This document shows, in pieces, positions 1-6,869 of a stretch of DNA of 64,000 bases. The notes under the pieces were generated by a model that had not been told where the DNA came from, searched no databases, and saw only the letters and a program-made list of their open reading frames with translations. Origin of the DNA: DATBSL01 sp964561785 (GTDB lineage: Bacteria > Acidobacteriota > Vicinamibacteria > Fen-336). The position numbers were made by a program, and so were the translations under genes. The first letter of the stretch is position 1. Each line of letters starts with the position of its first letter. Location: assembly GCA_964561785.1 (NCBI GenBank), contig CAZLRF010000013.1, positions 1 to 64,000 on the forward strand. Reading direction: 5' to 3'.

Positions 1-1091
1 CGGGTCCGCACGAGGGTCACGCGGACCGCGTCGCGCAGGATCTCCTCGCGGCCGCTGCGGTCGAACCCGAGGTGGATGCGCAGGTCGGTGAGGCCCTTGA
101 GCAGGTGTTCGGGCACCTCCACCGCGGCCCTGCGGTCGATCTCCTGGGCGAGCTCGCCGCCCGGGCCGACGAGGTCCTTGAAGAGGCGGTCGACGTCGCG
201 GTCCTTGACCGCGGTCGGCGCCTTCATCTTGGTCTCCGCGGTGAGAGCGCGCAGCTTCTCGAGCTCCTGGCCGATGTCGAGCGAGCCGCGGGTGCGGACG
301 GGGCGCACCTTCAGCTTGTCGGTGTCCTCCTCGGCGAACTCGACCCTCAGGGGCTCGAGGAGCGCGGGGTCGGTCCCCCCGGGGTCGGCGGCGGCGGCAC
401 CGGGCGGGACCGCGGGAGCGGCCGTGGGGGCCGCATCGACGGCCGGGGCCGTCGACCGCCGCGGGGCCCGGCCGACCCCGGCGACGTCCGTGCGCTTCTC
501 GTCGGCGAGCCGCGCGCGGATCGCGTCGAGCGAGAGCCGCGAGATCTCCTTGAGGGTCTCGAAGACCCCGACCCCGTGGATCGCCGCCGCCTCGAAGTGG
601 GGCGCCCCGGTGGGGTTGAGGGCCTTCTGGAGCTCGTCGACGGGGAGGATGTTCCGCAGGTCGCGCTTGTTGTACTGGAAGACGACGGGGACGCTGCGGG
701 GATCGACGCCGAGCTCCTCCAGGTTCTGGCGGAGGTTCGAGAGCGACTCCTCGTTCGGCTCCGCGGCCGGGGCCTGGGAGTCGGCCACGAAGACGACGCC
801 GTCGACCCCCTTCAGCACCAGCCGCCGGGTGGCGTTGTAGAAGACCTGGCCCGGCACCGTGTACAGCTGCAGGCGGACCTTCATCCCGCCGATGACGCCG
901 ACGTCGAGGGGCAGGAGGTCGAAGAAGAGCGTGCGGTCGGTCTCGGTCTCGAGGCTGACCATCTCCCCGCGCGAGCGGGGCGCGGTGCGGGAGTGGATCC
1001 ACTGGAGGTTCGTGGTCTTCCCGCACAGGCCGGGCCCGTAGTACACGATCTTCGCCGTCATCTGCATCGCGGTGTAGTTGACGAAGACCAT
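1..1091 (-). CDS. mglA: MglA-like small GTPase with long C-terminal extension (3' end outside window)
   Basis: Ras-like GTPase of the MglA family, which controls polarity and motility by a GTP/GDP switch at the inner face of the membrane. The reading frame starts with ATG at 1091 and stays open to the window edge (363 codons seen). Visible motifs are the P-loop GPGLCGKTT near residues 18-26, the switch-II region with VPGQ, and the base-recognition motif NKRD. MglA proteins are normally about 195 aa; here roughly 160 further residues follow, first Ala/Pro-rich and then an acidic/helical region. It lies 43 bp downstream of the barrel-protein gene and probably ends the ArsA operon. The family call is firm; the role of the extension is unknown. 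Confidence 0.88.
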   Translation of the reverse strand, partial: MVFVNYTAMQMTAKIVYYGPGLCGKTTNLQWIHSRTAPRSRGEMVSLETETDRTLFFDLLPLDVGVIGGMKVRLQLYTVPGQVFYNATRRLVLKGVDGVVFVADSQAPAAEPNEESLSNLRQNLEELGVDPRSVPVVFQYNKRDLRNILPVDELQKALNPTGAPHFEAAAIHGVGVFETLKEISRLSLDAIRARLADEKRTDVAGVGRAPRRSTAPAVDAAPTAAPAVPPGAAAADPGGTDPALLEPLRVEFAEEDTDKLKVRPVRTRGSLDIGQELEKLRALTAETKMKAPTAVKDRDVDRLFKDLVGPGGELAQEIDRRAAVEVPEHLLKGLTDLRIHLGFDRSGREEILRDAVRVTLVRT

Positions 1092-1133
1092 GGCCCGCGG
1101 GAAGTGTACACCCGCCCCGGGGCGGGGCCCGGC

Positions 1134-1628
1134 TCAGAAGCTCACGCCGACCGCGAACAGGTAGCGGTCGTCGAACGCGAGAGAGATCTCGTCCGGCATG
1201 TCGAGCCACTGGTACTCTCCACGCACGACGAGGCCGAACGGGAACTTGAGCTTCGCCCCGACGAACAGGAGCCCGTAGGTGCCCTGGTCGGACTTCGTGG
1301 GCAGGCTCTGGCGGTAGACGCCGACGCCGAGGCCGGCGTAGGGGACCAGCGACCCGATCGTGGGTCCGAGGTAGGCCTTGGCTGCGCCGGAGACGATGCT
1401 CGTCTCGGGGAGCTCGCTGCCCTGGTAGGCGCCCTCGAGCTCGCCGCCGACCACGTTGAACAGCGTGATCGTGAGCATGCCCCCGTAGCCCAGCTTCCAC
1501 GTGTCGCCGGGGCTCGCGCCGGTCGCGAAGCCGGTGAGCTCCGCCGCCCCGGCGGGGGCGGCGACGGCGAGGAGGAGGGCGAGGGCGGCGGCGGGAACGA
1601 GTCGGCGGGCGAGGGCTCCTCTGTCCAT
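1134..1628 (-). CDS. Outer-membrane beta-barrel-like protein
   Basis: A 164-aa protein with an N-terminal signal peptide (MDRGALARRL, a hydrophobic Ala/Leu stretch, then APAGAAE) followed by alternating glycine/aromatic strands ending in ...YLFAVGVSF. A terminal Phe is typical of outer-membrane barrels. I chose the ATG at 1628 because it sits directly before the signal peptide; the frame is open further upstream but that part is low complexity. It lies 38 bp downstream of the 71-aa gene and is probably co-transcribed with the ArsA-type ATPases. The function beyond a barrel fold is unknown. Confidence 0.75.
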   Translation of the reverse strand: MDRGALARRLVPAAALALLLAVAAPAGAAELTGFATGASPGDTWKLGYGGMLTITLFNVVGGELEGAYQGSELPETSIVSGAAKAYLGPTIGSLVPYAGLGVGVYRQSLPTKSDQGTYGLLFVGAKLKFPFGLVVRGEYQWLDMPDEISLAFDDRYLFAVGVSF

Positions 1629-1666
1629 GCGACCAGTTTCGACTCGGTCGGCGACGGCCGTCAACC

Positions 1667-1882
1667 TCACTCGACCTCGATCTTGCGGGCCCGTCGGCCG
1701 GACGGGCGGGGCGGCTGGCGCTCCTCCATCCGCTGCAGCTGCCACTGGCACATCAGGATCAGGCCCTCGAGGACCTGCCGGCGCAGCGCCCGCGCCTTCG
1801 CCCGGTCGATCCCCATCTCCTCGAGCATCTCGGAGACCATGCAGCACGCCTTCGCGTCGACGGAGCGCTTCTCCCGGCTCAC
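1667..1882 (-). CDS. 71-aa Cys-containing hypothetical protein in ArsA operon
   Basis: I do not recognise this protein. It is 71 aa, starts with GTG at 1882 and overlaps the stop of the upstream ArsA-type gene by GTGA, so it is translationally coupled to it. It contains a CC pair (residues about 13-14), an amphipathic helix with a CQWQLQRMEER segment and a basic tail. The context suggests an accessory factor or client of the ATPases; this is inference from position only. Confidence 0.65.
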   Translation of the reverse strand: MSREKRSVDAKACCMVSEMLEEMGIDRAKARALRRQVLEGLILMCQWQLQRMEERQPPRPSGRRARKIEVE

Positions 1883-3060
1883 GACCCCTCCTTGCCCCCG
1901 AACACGACCCGCAGCCGCTGCTCGGCGAAGGCCGCCTGCTCGACCCGCCGGCCCGCGAGCGCGCGCGGCAGCACGAGGTGCCGCCGCTGGTTGTCCACCT
2001 GGACCACGAGCTCGTCGCCCCGGGCGTGCACCTGGATCCGGTCCTTCTCGGCGAAGGGCAGGCGCAGGTAGAGCGCGTAGGCGCGGCCCTCCTTCTTCAC
2101 CTCGACCGGCTTCTCGCGGTGGAGGACCGCGTGGGGGTCGGTCCTCCCGAACACCTTGCGGGCGAACACGTCGAGCATCTCCACCCCCACCATCTCCCGG
2201 TCGAAGAGGGGCGCCTCGAAGAAGGGGAGCGGGTCGAAGGCGGAGCGGGCGGCGGCGAGGTGCGCCTTCTGGATCGGGAACCACCGGTCGAAGTACTTCG
2301 ACCGGGCTTCCTCGGGCAGCACCCGGTTCGCGACCACCGCGTCGACCGGGAAGCCGAACAGGCACAGGTAGGTGTAGAGCCGCTGCGACTCGTTGATGAC
2401 CATCCGCTCCGGGTTGAGCACGATGCGGATCGAGCTGCGCCTCGGGTCCTGCAGGAGCGGCCCCATCCCCTCCATCTGGTCGTAGACGCGCTTGACCGCC
2501 GCGAACACGTCGTCCGAGGGGATCGGCATGTCGGTCATGCGCTGCGCCACCGGGCGCACCGTGCGCACGACCGTGCGCTGGATGGGGAAGATGCGGGAGA
2601 AGTAGAAGCTCAGCACCTCGGGCACGGCGAGCATGCGGACGGTGTCGCCGGTCGGCGCGCAGTCGATCACGATCAGGTCCCACCGGCGGCTGTCCGCCCA
2701 CGCCTTCACCCGCACGAGGCTGAACAGCTCCTCCATCCCCGGCAGGATCGCGATCTCCTCCGCCACCGTCTCGTCGACCCCGCGGAACGTCATGAAGCGG
2801 GTGAGGTACTCGTGGATCGTGCCCCAGTGGCTCTGGAGCTCGCGGTTGACGTCCACCTCGACCGCCTCGAGATTCGGCAGGACCGCGGTCGGCTCGGGGC
2901 CGACCGCGCGGTCGAGGGCGTCGCCGAGGGAGTGCGCGGAGTCGGTCGACACCACGAGGGTGCGGTGGCCGAGCTTCGCCGCGCGGATCGCGGTGGCGGC
3001 GGAGAGGCTCGTCTTGCCCACCCCGCCCTTGCCCGAGTAGAGGACGATCCGTGCGCTCAC
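1879..3060 (-). CDS. ArsA/Get3-like ATPase with C-terminal ArsA HSP20-like domain
   Basis: Member of the deviant-Walker ArsA/Get3 P-loop ATPases, which pump or chaperone arsenite, metals or tail-anchored membrane proteins. The P-loop GKGGVGKTS lies at residues 9-17, the switch I-like DSAHSLGDAL follows, and the A-loop region DCAPTGDTVR is intact. The last roughly 65 residues (RAYALYLRLPFAEKDRIQV onward) resemble the small HSP20-like domain attached to bacterial ArsA-type proteins. GTG start at 3060, coupled by GTGA to the stop of the upstream ATPase gene. No arsR, arsB or arsC is nearby, so an arsenic pump is not the first guess. Confidence 0.85.
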   Translation of the reverse strand: MSARIVLYSGKGGVGKTSLSAATAIRAAKLGHRTLVVSTDSAHSLGDALDRAVGPEPTAVLPNLEAVEVDVNRELQSHWGTIHEYLTRFMTFRGVDETVAEEIAILPGMEELFSLVRVKAWADSRRWDLIVIDCAPTGDTVRMLAVPEVLSFYFSRIFPIQRTVVRTVRPVAQRMTDMPIPSDDVFAAVKRVYDQMEGMGPLLQDPRRSSIRIVLNPERMVINESQRLYTYLCLFGFPVDAVVANRVLPEEARSKYFDRWFPIQKAHLAAARSAFDPLPFFEAPLFDREMVGVEMLDVFARKVFGRTDPHAVLHREKPVEVKKEGRAYALYLRLPFAEKDRIQVHARGDELVVQVDNQRRHLVLPRALAGRRVEQAAFAEQRLRVVFGGKEGS

Positions 3061-4220
3061 CGCAGGGCCCCCACCCGCCGGGCGGCCGACCGGCGCGACG
3101 CGAACACGAGGTCGGCGAAGGCGGCGAGCCCCCGCAGGTCGTGCACGTCCTGCTCGAGCTCGGGGACGAGCACGGGCCGCTCGCGCGTGTCCACCTCGAG
3201 CCGCGCCACTGCCCGGCGCTCCATGCGCGCGAGCACCTGCTGCTCGCGAAGGGTCTCCGCGAGGCGGCGGGCGAGCCCCGGCTCCACCGGGGCCGCGCCC
3301 CGGCGGGCGCGTCCCGCGTCCCGGGCGGGGTCGGTGTGGACCCGGTTGACCACGAAGCCGACGAAGGGCATCCGCTTCTCCGTGAGGCGGCGGTGGAAGA
3401 ACAGCGCCTCCTCGAGGGCGAGGGGCGAAGGCCCCGCGACCATCACGAAGCCCGAGGACGCCTCCCGCAGCATCGCGTGGACCCGCGCCGCGCGCTCCTT
3501 GAAGCCATCGTACATGCTCTCGAACGCGAGGAAGAACTCGGAGAGGTCCTGCAGAAACTGCAGGCCGAGGAAGCGGTCGGCGAGCTTCAGGGCCGCGGCC
3601 CCGGTGCGGCTCGCGACCCGGAGGGTGAGCCGCCCGGCCACGAAGTACGGCCGGAGGAACCACCGCAGGACGCTGGTGTCGAGAAAGTCGAGGAGGCGGT
3701 CGGGGGCCTCGAGGAAGTCGAGCGCGTGGCGGGTAGGCGGCGTGTCGAGCACCACGAGGTCGAAACGCGGGTCGCCGCCGAGCTCGAGCAGCTTCTCCAT
3801 CGCCATGTACTCGTGGCTGCCCGCGAGGGCGGCCGAGACGTGCTTGTAGAAGCGGTTCCCGAGGATGCGCTCGCGTGCCGCGGCGTCCGGCGTGTAGCGG
3901 GCGACCAGCTCGTCGAACGTGCTCTTCACGTCGAGCACCATCGCCCACATCGCCCCCCCCGGGGCGGGGGCGGGGGAGAGCCGGCCGAGCGGGATCGAGC
4001 GGGGCCTGCCGGACAGGGACTGGAGACCGAGGCTCGTCGCGAGCCGGCGCGAGGGGTCGATCGTGCACGCGAGCACGCGGCGGCCGGAGCGGGCGGCGCG
4101 CAGCGCGAGGGCGGCGGCGGTCGTCGTCTTCCCGACCCCCCCCGAGCCGCACACCACGATCACCCGCCGGGACGCGAGCGCCCGCTCGAGCGCCTCGGCG
4201 GGGGAGAGCCGGCCGGGCAT
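3057..4220 (-). CDS. ArsA/Get3-like ATPase (second copy)
   Basis: A 387-aa P-loop ATPase of the ArsA/Get3 family. The P-loop is GSGGVGKTTT (residues 24-33), followed by TIDPSRRLATSLGL, and later LDTPPTRHALDFLEAP, which matches the DxxP(T/P)xH switch II-type signature. It lacks the HSP20-like tail of its downstream neighbour, so the copies are not interchangeable. ATG start at 4220 overlaps the stop of the upstream gene by one base (TGATG). In actinobacteria paired ArsA-like ATPases act as a heteromeric unit; a similar partnership here is inference. Confidence 0.85.
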   Translation of the reverse strand: MPGRLSPAEALERALASRRVIVVCGSGGVGKTTTAAALALRAARSGRRVLACTIDPSRRLATSLGLQSLSGRPRSIPLGRLSPAPAPGGAMWAMVLDVKSTFDELVARYTPDAAARERILGNRFYKHVSAALAGSHEYMAMEKLLELGGDPRFDLVVLDTPPTRHALDFLEAPDRLLDFLDTSVLRWFLRPYFVAGRLTLRVASRTGAAALKLADRFLGLQFLQDLSEFFLAFESMYDGFKERAARVHAMLREASSGFVMVAGPSPLALEEALFFHRRLTEKRMPFVGFVVNRVHTDPARDAGRARRGAAPVEPGLARRLAETLREQQVLARMERRAVARLEVDTRERPVLVPELEQDVHDLRGLAAFADLVFASRRSAARRVGALR

Positions 4221-5173
4221 CAGGCCGCCTCGAGGCGGGAGGCGAGCAGGCGCACGTCCTCGAGCGCGAGCGCCTCGCGGAAGAGGAAGGGGAGCGAGAC
4301 GAGCGGCGCGTCGAGCGCACGGCGCAGGCGGGCCTCGTAGAAGCGGGTGAGCTTCCGGCGGCGGATCTGGCGGCGGGCCGCGCGCAGGGCGGCGGCGAGG
4401 GGCACGCCGGGCTCGATCTCGCCGTCCGCCCCGTCCGCGGCGAGGCGCAGAACCTCGGCCTCGTCCGCGTCGGAGAAGCGCCGCTCGTGGCACGCGTTGA
4501 GGACGAGCGCGGCCGGCTTCATCCCGATCTCTCTCTCGGCCAGCTCGTCGAACTGCAGCGCCTCCACCACCGCCATCTCCTCGGGGATCGCGACCACGAC
4601 GAGGGCCGTGCGGAGAGGGTCGCGCAGCATCGTGAGCACCCGCCGCGCGTTGTGCCCGATCGGCCCCACCGGCGCCGCGGCGGAGGCGGCGAGCGGCACC
4701 TTCAGGAAGGCGAGCCCGTGCCCGGTGGCGGGGGCGTCGACCACGACCAGGTCCCACAGCGGCTTCGTGGAGAAGGGCCGGCGGGCCTCCTCGAGCACCA
4801 TGATCTTGCCGAGGACCATCAGCTCCTTGAGCCCGGGGGCGGCGGCGAAGAAGCGGTGGTAGACCGGGCTCTCGAGGATCCGCCGGGCGATCAGCTCGAT
4901 CTTCACCACGTGCCGCACGTACTCGTCCATGACCGCCGCGGGGTCGAGGTTCACGGTGAACAGGCCGGGCAGCACCTCCGTCTCCCGCCCGCCGGAGGGG
5001 GGGCCGCCGAAGAGCCGCGCCGCCTCGAGGGGGGCCGCCACCTCGACGAGCAGCACCCGCTTGCCCCGCTCCCGGGCGGCGAGGGCGACGGCGGCCCCCA
5101 CGACGCTCTTGCCCACCCCGCCCTTCCCGGTGAGGACCACGATGCGGCGCTCGAGGAGCGAGTCGAGGAGCAT
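4220..5173 (-). CDS. ArsA/Get3-like ATPase (third copy, first in operon)
   Basis: A 317-aa P-loop ATPase, shortest of three tandem ArsA/Get3-like proteins. The P-loop is GKGGVGKSVVG near residue 17; the switch II-type motif is VDAPATGHGLAFL. The ATG at 5173 is preferred; an in-frame GTG lies 18 bases upstream. The gene is the head of the minus-strand operon and is divergent from the glycosyltransferase, with about 45 bp between them. Substrate unknown. Confidence 0.83.
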   Translation of the reverse strand: MLLDSLLERRIVVLTGKGGVGKSVVGAAVALAARERGKRVLLVEVAAPLEAARLFGGPPSGGRETEVLPGLFTVNLDPAAVMDEYVRHVVKIELIARRILESPVYHRFFAAAPGLKELMVLGKIMVLEEARRPFSTKPLWDLVVVDAPATGHGLAFLKVPLAASAAAPVGPIGHNARRVLTMLRDPLRTALVVVAIPEEMAVVEALQFDELAEREIGMKPAALVLNACHERRFSDADEAEVLRLAADGADGEIEPGVPLAAALRAARRQIRRRKLTRFYEARLRRALDAPLVSLPFLFREALALEDVRLLASRLEAA

Positions 5174-5229
5174 CGCGGGCGAGCCTAGCACACGGCGAAA
5201 GACGCGGAAGCTATAGAATGGCGGCCGCC

Positions 5230-5967
5230 ATGGCGGACAAGGTCGTGATCGTGATGCCGGCGTACAACGCGGCGAAGACCCTCGAGGACACCGTGCGCGC
5301 GATCCCGCGGGAGGACTACGACGAGATCGTCGTGGTGGACGACCACAGCCGGGACGACACCGTCGAGCGCGCCCGCGCCCTCGGCCTCAAGGCCATCCGT
5401 CACCCCCACAACGTGGGCTACGGGGGCAACCAGAAGACCTGCTACATGGAGGCGCTGCGCGACGGGGCGACGATCGTGGTCATGCTCCACCCCGACGGCC
5501 AGTACGACCCCTCGATCGTCGGCGAGATGACCCGGCCGATCCGCGAGGGCCGCGCGGACATGGTGCTCGGCTCGCGCATGATGGTCCCGGGGGCGGCGAA
5601 GGAGGGGGGCATGCCCCTGTGGAAGCGGATCGCCAACCGCTTCCTCACCACCGCCGAGAACTGGGCCATGGGGCGCGAGTTCACCGAGTGCCACACCGGC
5701 TACCGCGCCTACAGCCGCCGCTTCCTGGAGACCGTGCCGTTCCTGCGCAACGCCAACGGCTTCGTCTTCGACACCGAGGTCATCTTCCAGGCCGTGCACT
5801 TCGACCTGCCGGTGGTCGAGGTCCCCGTGAAGAGCCGCTACTTCGACGACGCCTCGTCGGTCGGCTTTCGCCAGGGCGTCGTCTACGGCCTCGGCACCCT
5901 GTGGACCGCCCTGCGCTTCCTGCTCCACCGCTGGGGCGTCGCCTCGTCCGCCAAGTTCGAGCGGTAG
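5230..5967 (+). CDS. GT2-family glycosyltransferase
   Basis: Family 2 glycosyltransferase of the dolichyl-phosphate mannosyltransferase/DPM1-like type, transferring sugar from a nucleotide- or lipid-linked donor at the cytoplasmic face. Visible motifs: VVIVMPAYNAAKTLEDTV at the N-terminus, VVVDDHSRDDT (first Asp motif), HPDGQYDP (DXD-like) and the TGYRAYSRRFL acceptor region. There are two in-frame ATGs, 5218 and 5230. A TATAGA box at 5212-5217 would place the transcript start near 5224, favouring 5230. No transmembrane helices are evident. The acceptor is unknown. Confidence 0.85.
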   Translation: MADKVVIVMPAYNAAKTLEDTVRAIPREDYDEIVVVDDHSRDDTVERARALGLKAIRHPHNVGYGGNQKTCYMEALRDGATIVVMLHPDGQYDPSIVGEMTRPIREGRADMVLGSRMMVPGAAKEGGMPLWKRIANRFLTTAENWAMGREFTECHTGYRAYSRRFLETVPFLRNANGFVFDTEVIFQAVHFDLPVVEVPVKSRYFDDASSVGFRQGVVYGLGTLWTALRFLLHRWGVASSAKFER

Positions 5968-5970
5968 CGG

Positions 5971-6579
5971 CTACCGGATCACCTGGGCGGCGCGGGCGAC
6001 CATGCCCTCCTTGATGTCCTTCTGAAGCGGCGTCGGCCCCAGGTAGAGCCCGAACAGCCGCTCCGCGAAGGCCCGGTCGGCGATCGGCGGCTTCGCCTGG
6101 CCGGCCATCACCGTCTCGATCGTCCCGCCCGGCGCCCAGCGCAGCGTGCACTCCTGCCCCTGCGTCAGGGCGGGGAAGTACGACACGAACTGGTCGAGCA
6201 GCTTCGGGTCGGCCCCGGCGAGCGACTCCCGCATCGCCTCCTGGATGCGGCTCTGCGACAGGTTCCTCATGAAGCGCAGCACCAGCTCCTTCTCGAAGTC
6301 GCCCGTCTGCAGCACGTGGTAGAAGGCGGGCGACGTCGTCTGCCCCTTGTACTGCGCGAGCGGCCCCGCGATCGCCGCGTCGCTCACGTAGAGTACGACC
6401 GCGTACGCCTTGAACGTGAAGACGATCTTCTTCACGCGGATCCCGCCGCCGAGCAGCGTCATCCCGTCCCTCTGGACGGGAAAGTCGACCCCGCTCATCG
6501 GCACCTGCCAGGTCTGGGCTTCGGCGGGCCCGACGAGCCCCAGGGCGAGAAGCGCGGCGGCGACAAGGGCTCTCTTCAT
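5971..6579 (-). CDS. Chalcone-isomerase-like secreted protein
   Basis: A 202-aa protein with a cleavable signal peptide (hydrophobic Ala/Leu stretch ending AEA-QT). The rest matches the bacterial chalcone-isomerase-like fold: LLGGGIRVKKIVFTFKAYAVVLYVSD, then the ETVMAGQAKPPIADRAFAERLFGLYLGPTP segment. Bacterial members are mostly fatty-acid-binding or of unknown role rather than true chalcone isomerases. The start at 6579 is preceded by a purine-rich GAGGGGGA site. It converges on the glycosyltransferase with 3 bp between stops. Confidence 0.8.
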   Translation of the reverse strand: MKRALVAAALLALGLVGPAEAQTWQVPMSGVDFPVQRDGMTLLGGGIRVKKIVFTFKAYAVVLYVSDAAIAGPLAQYKGQTTSPAFYHVLQTGDFEKELVLRFMRNLSQSRIQEAMRESLAGADPKLLDQFVSYFPALTQGQECTLRWAPGGTIETVMAGQAKPPIADRAFAERLFGLYLGPTPLQKDIKEGMVARAAQVIR

Positions 6580-6630
6580 GGTGTCCCCCTCGAGGTGAGC
6601 GGACTATAGCACCGGCCCTCGGCGGCGTGC

Positions 6631-6636
6631 TATACT
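6631..6636 (+). promoter_or_regulatory. Putative -10 element for tRNA-Arg
   Basis: TATACT lies 16 bases upstream of the tRNA 5' end, a normal distance for a tRNA promoter. No clear -35 element was found, so this is tentative. Confidence 0.4.
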
Positions 6637-6651
6637 CCGCCGTTCGTCGCC

Positions 6652-6728
6652 GCGCCCGTAGCTCAACTGGATAGAGCGTCGGCCTCCGGAGCCGAAGGTT
6701 ATAGGTTCGAGCCCTATCGGGCGTACCA
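6652..6728 (+). tRNA. tRNA-Arg (anticodon CCG)
   Basis: Complete cloverleaf: acceptor arm GCGCCCG pairing with CGGGCGT (one G-U pair), D arm GCTC/GAGC, anticodon stem TCGGC/GCCGA around loop CTCCGGA (anticodon CCG, decoding CGG), T arm ATAGG/CCTAT with TTCGAGC loop, discriminator A and encoded CCA. The accessory island begins immediately downstream, so this tRNA is the likely integration site. Confidence 0.95.
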
Positions 6729-6869
6729 CTCCTGCAACAACTTACAGGGATGCGCCAGTCGGCACGCGGGTTTGGGGTACCGCTGGGGTACCGCGGCGGA
6801 CAAGATGGTGGAGTTGACGTTGACACGCCCCATCTCGGCGTTTCTTTCGCAGCGGCCACGGCAATGCGG
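6729..6869. other. tRNA-island junction with GGGGTACCGC direct repeat; possible integrase relic
   Basis: 141 bp between the tRNA and the first island gene. It holds a tandem repeat, GGGGTACCGCT followed by GGGGTACCGCG, around 6774-6800. A plus-strand frame here reads ...GYRWGTAADKMVELT..., which resembles C-terminal ends of tyrosine integrases that lie against tRNA genes. It is too short to prove an integrase. No second copy of the tRNA 3' end was found elsewhere in the window by eye. Confidence 0.35.

Noticed and set aside
72..4320. Very long open frames on both strands (e.g. 72-2396, 1501-3849 on plus; 1879-4320 in full on minus)
   Set aside because: High GC opens antisense and shifted frames. 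Their translations are Arg/Pro/Ala-rich without motifs, while the ArsA-like, barrel and MglA frames show family signatures.
1879..5173. Arsenic resistance operon
   Set aside because: No arsR, arsB, arsC, arsD or acr3 gene; ArsA-like ATPases alone do not define it.
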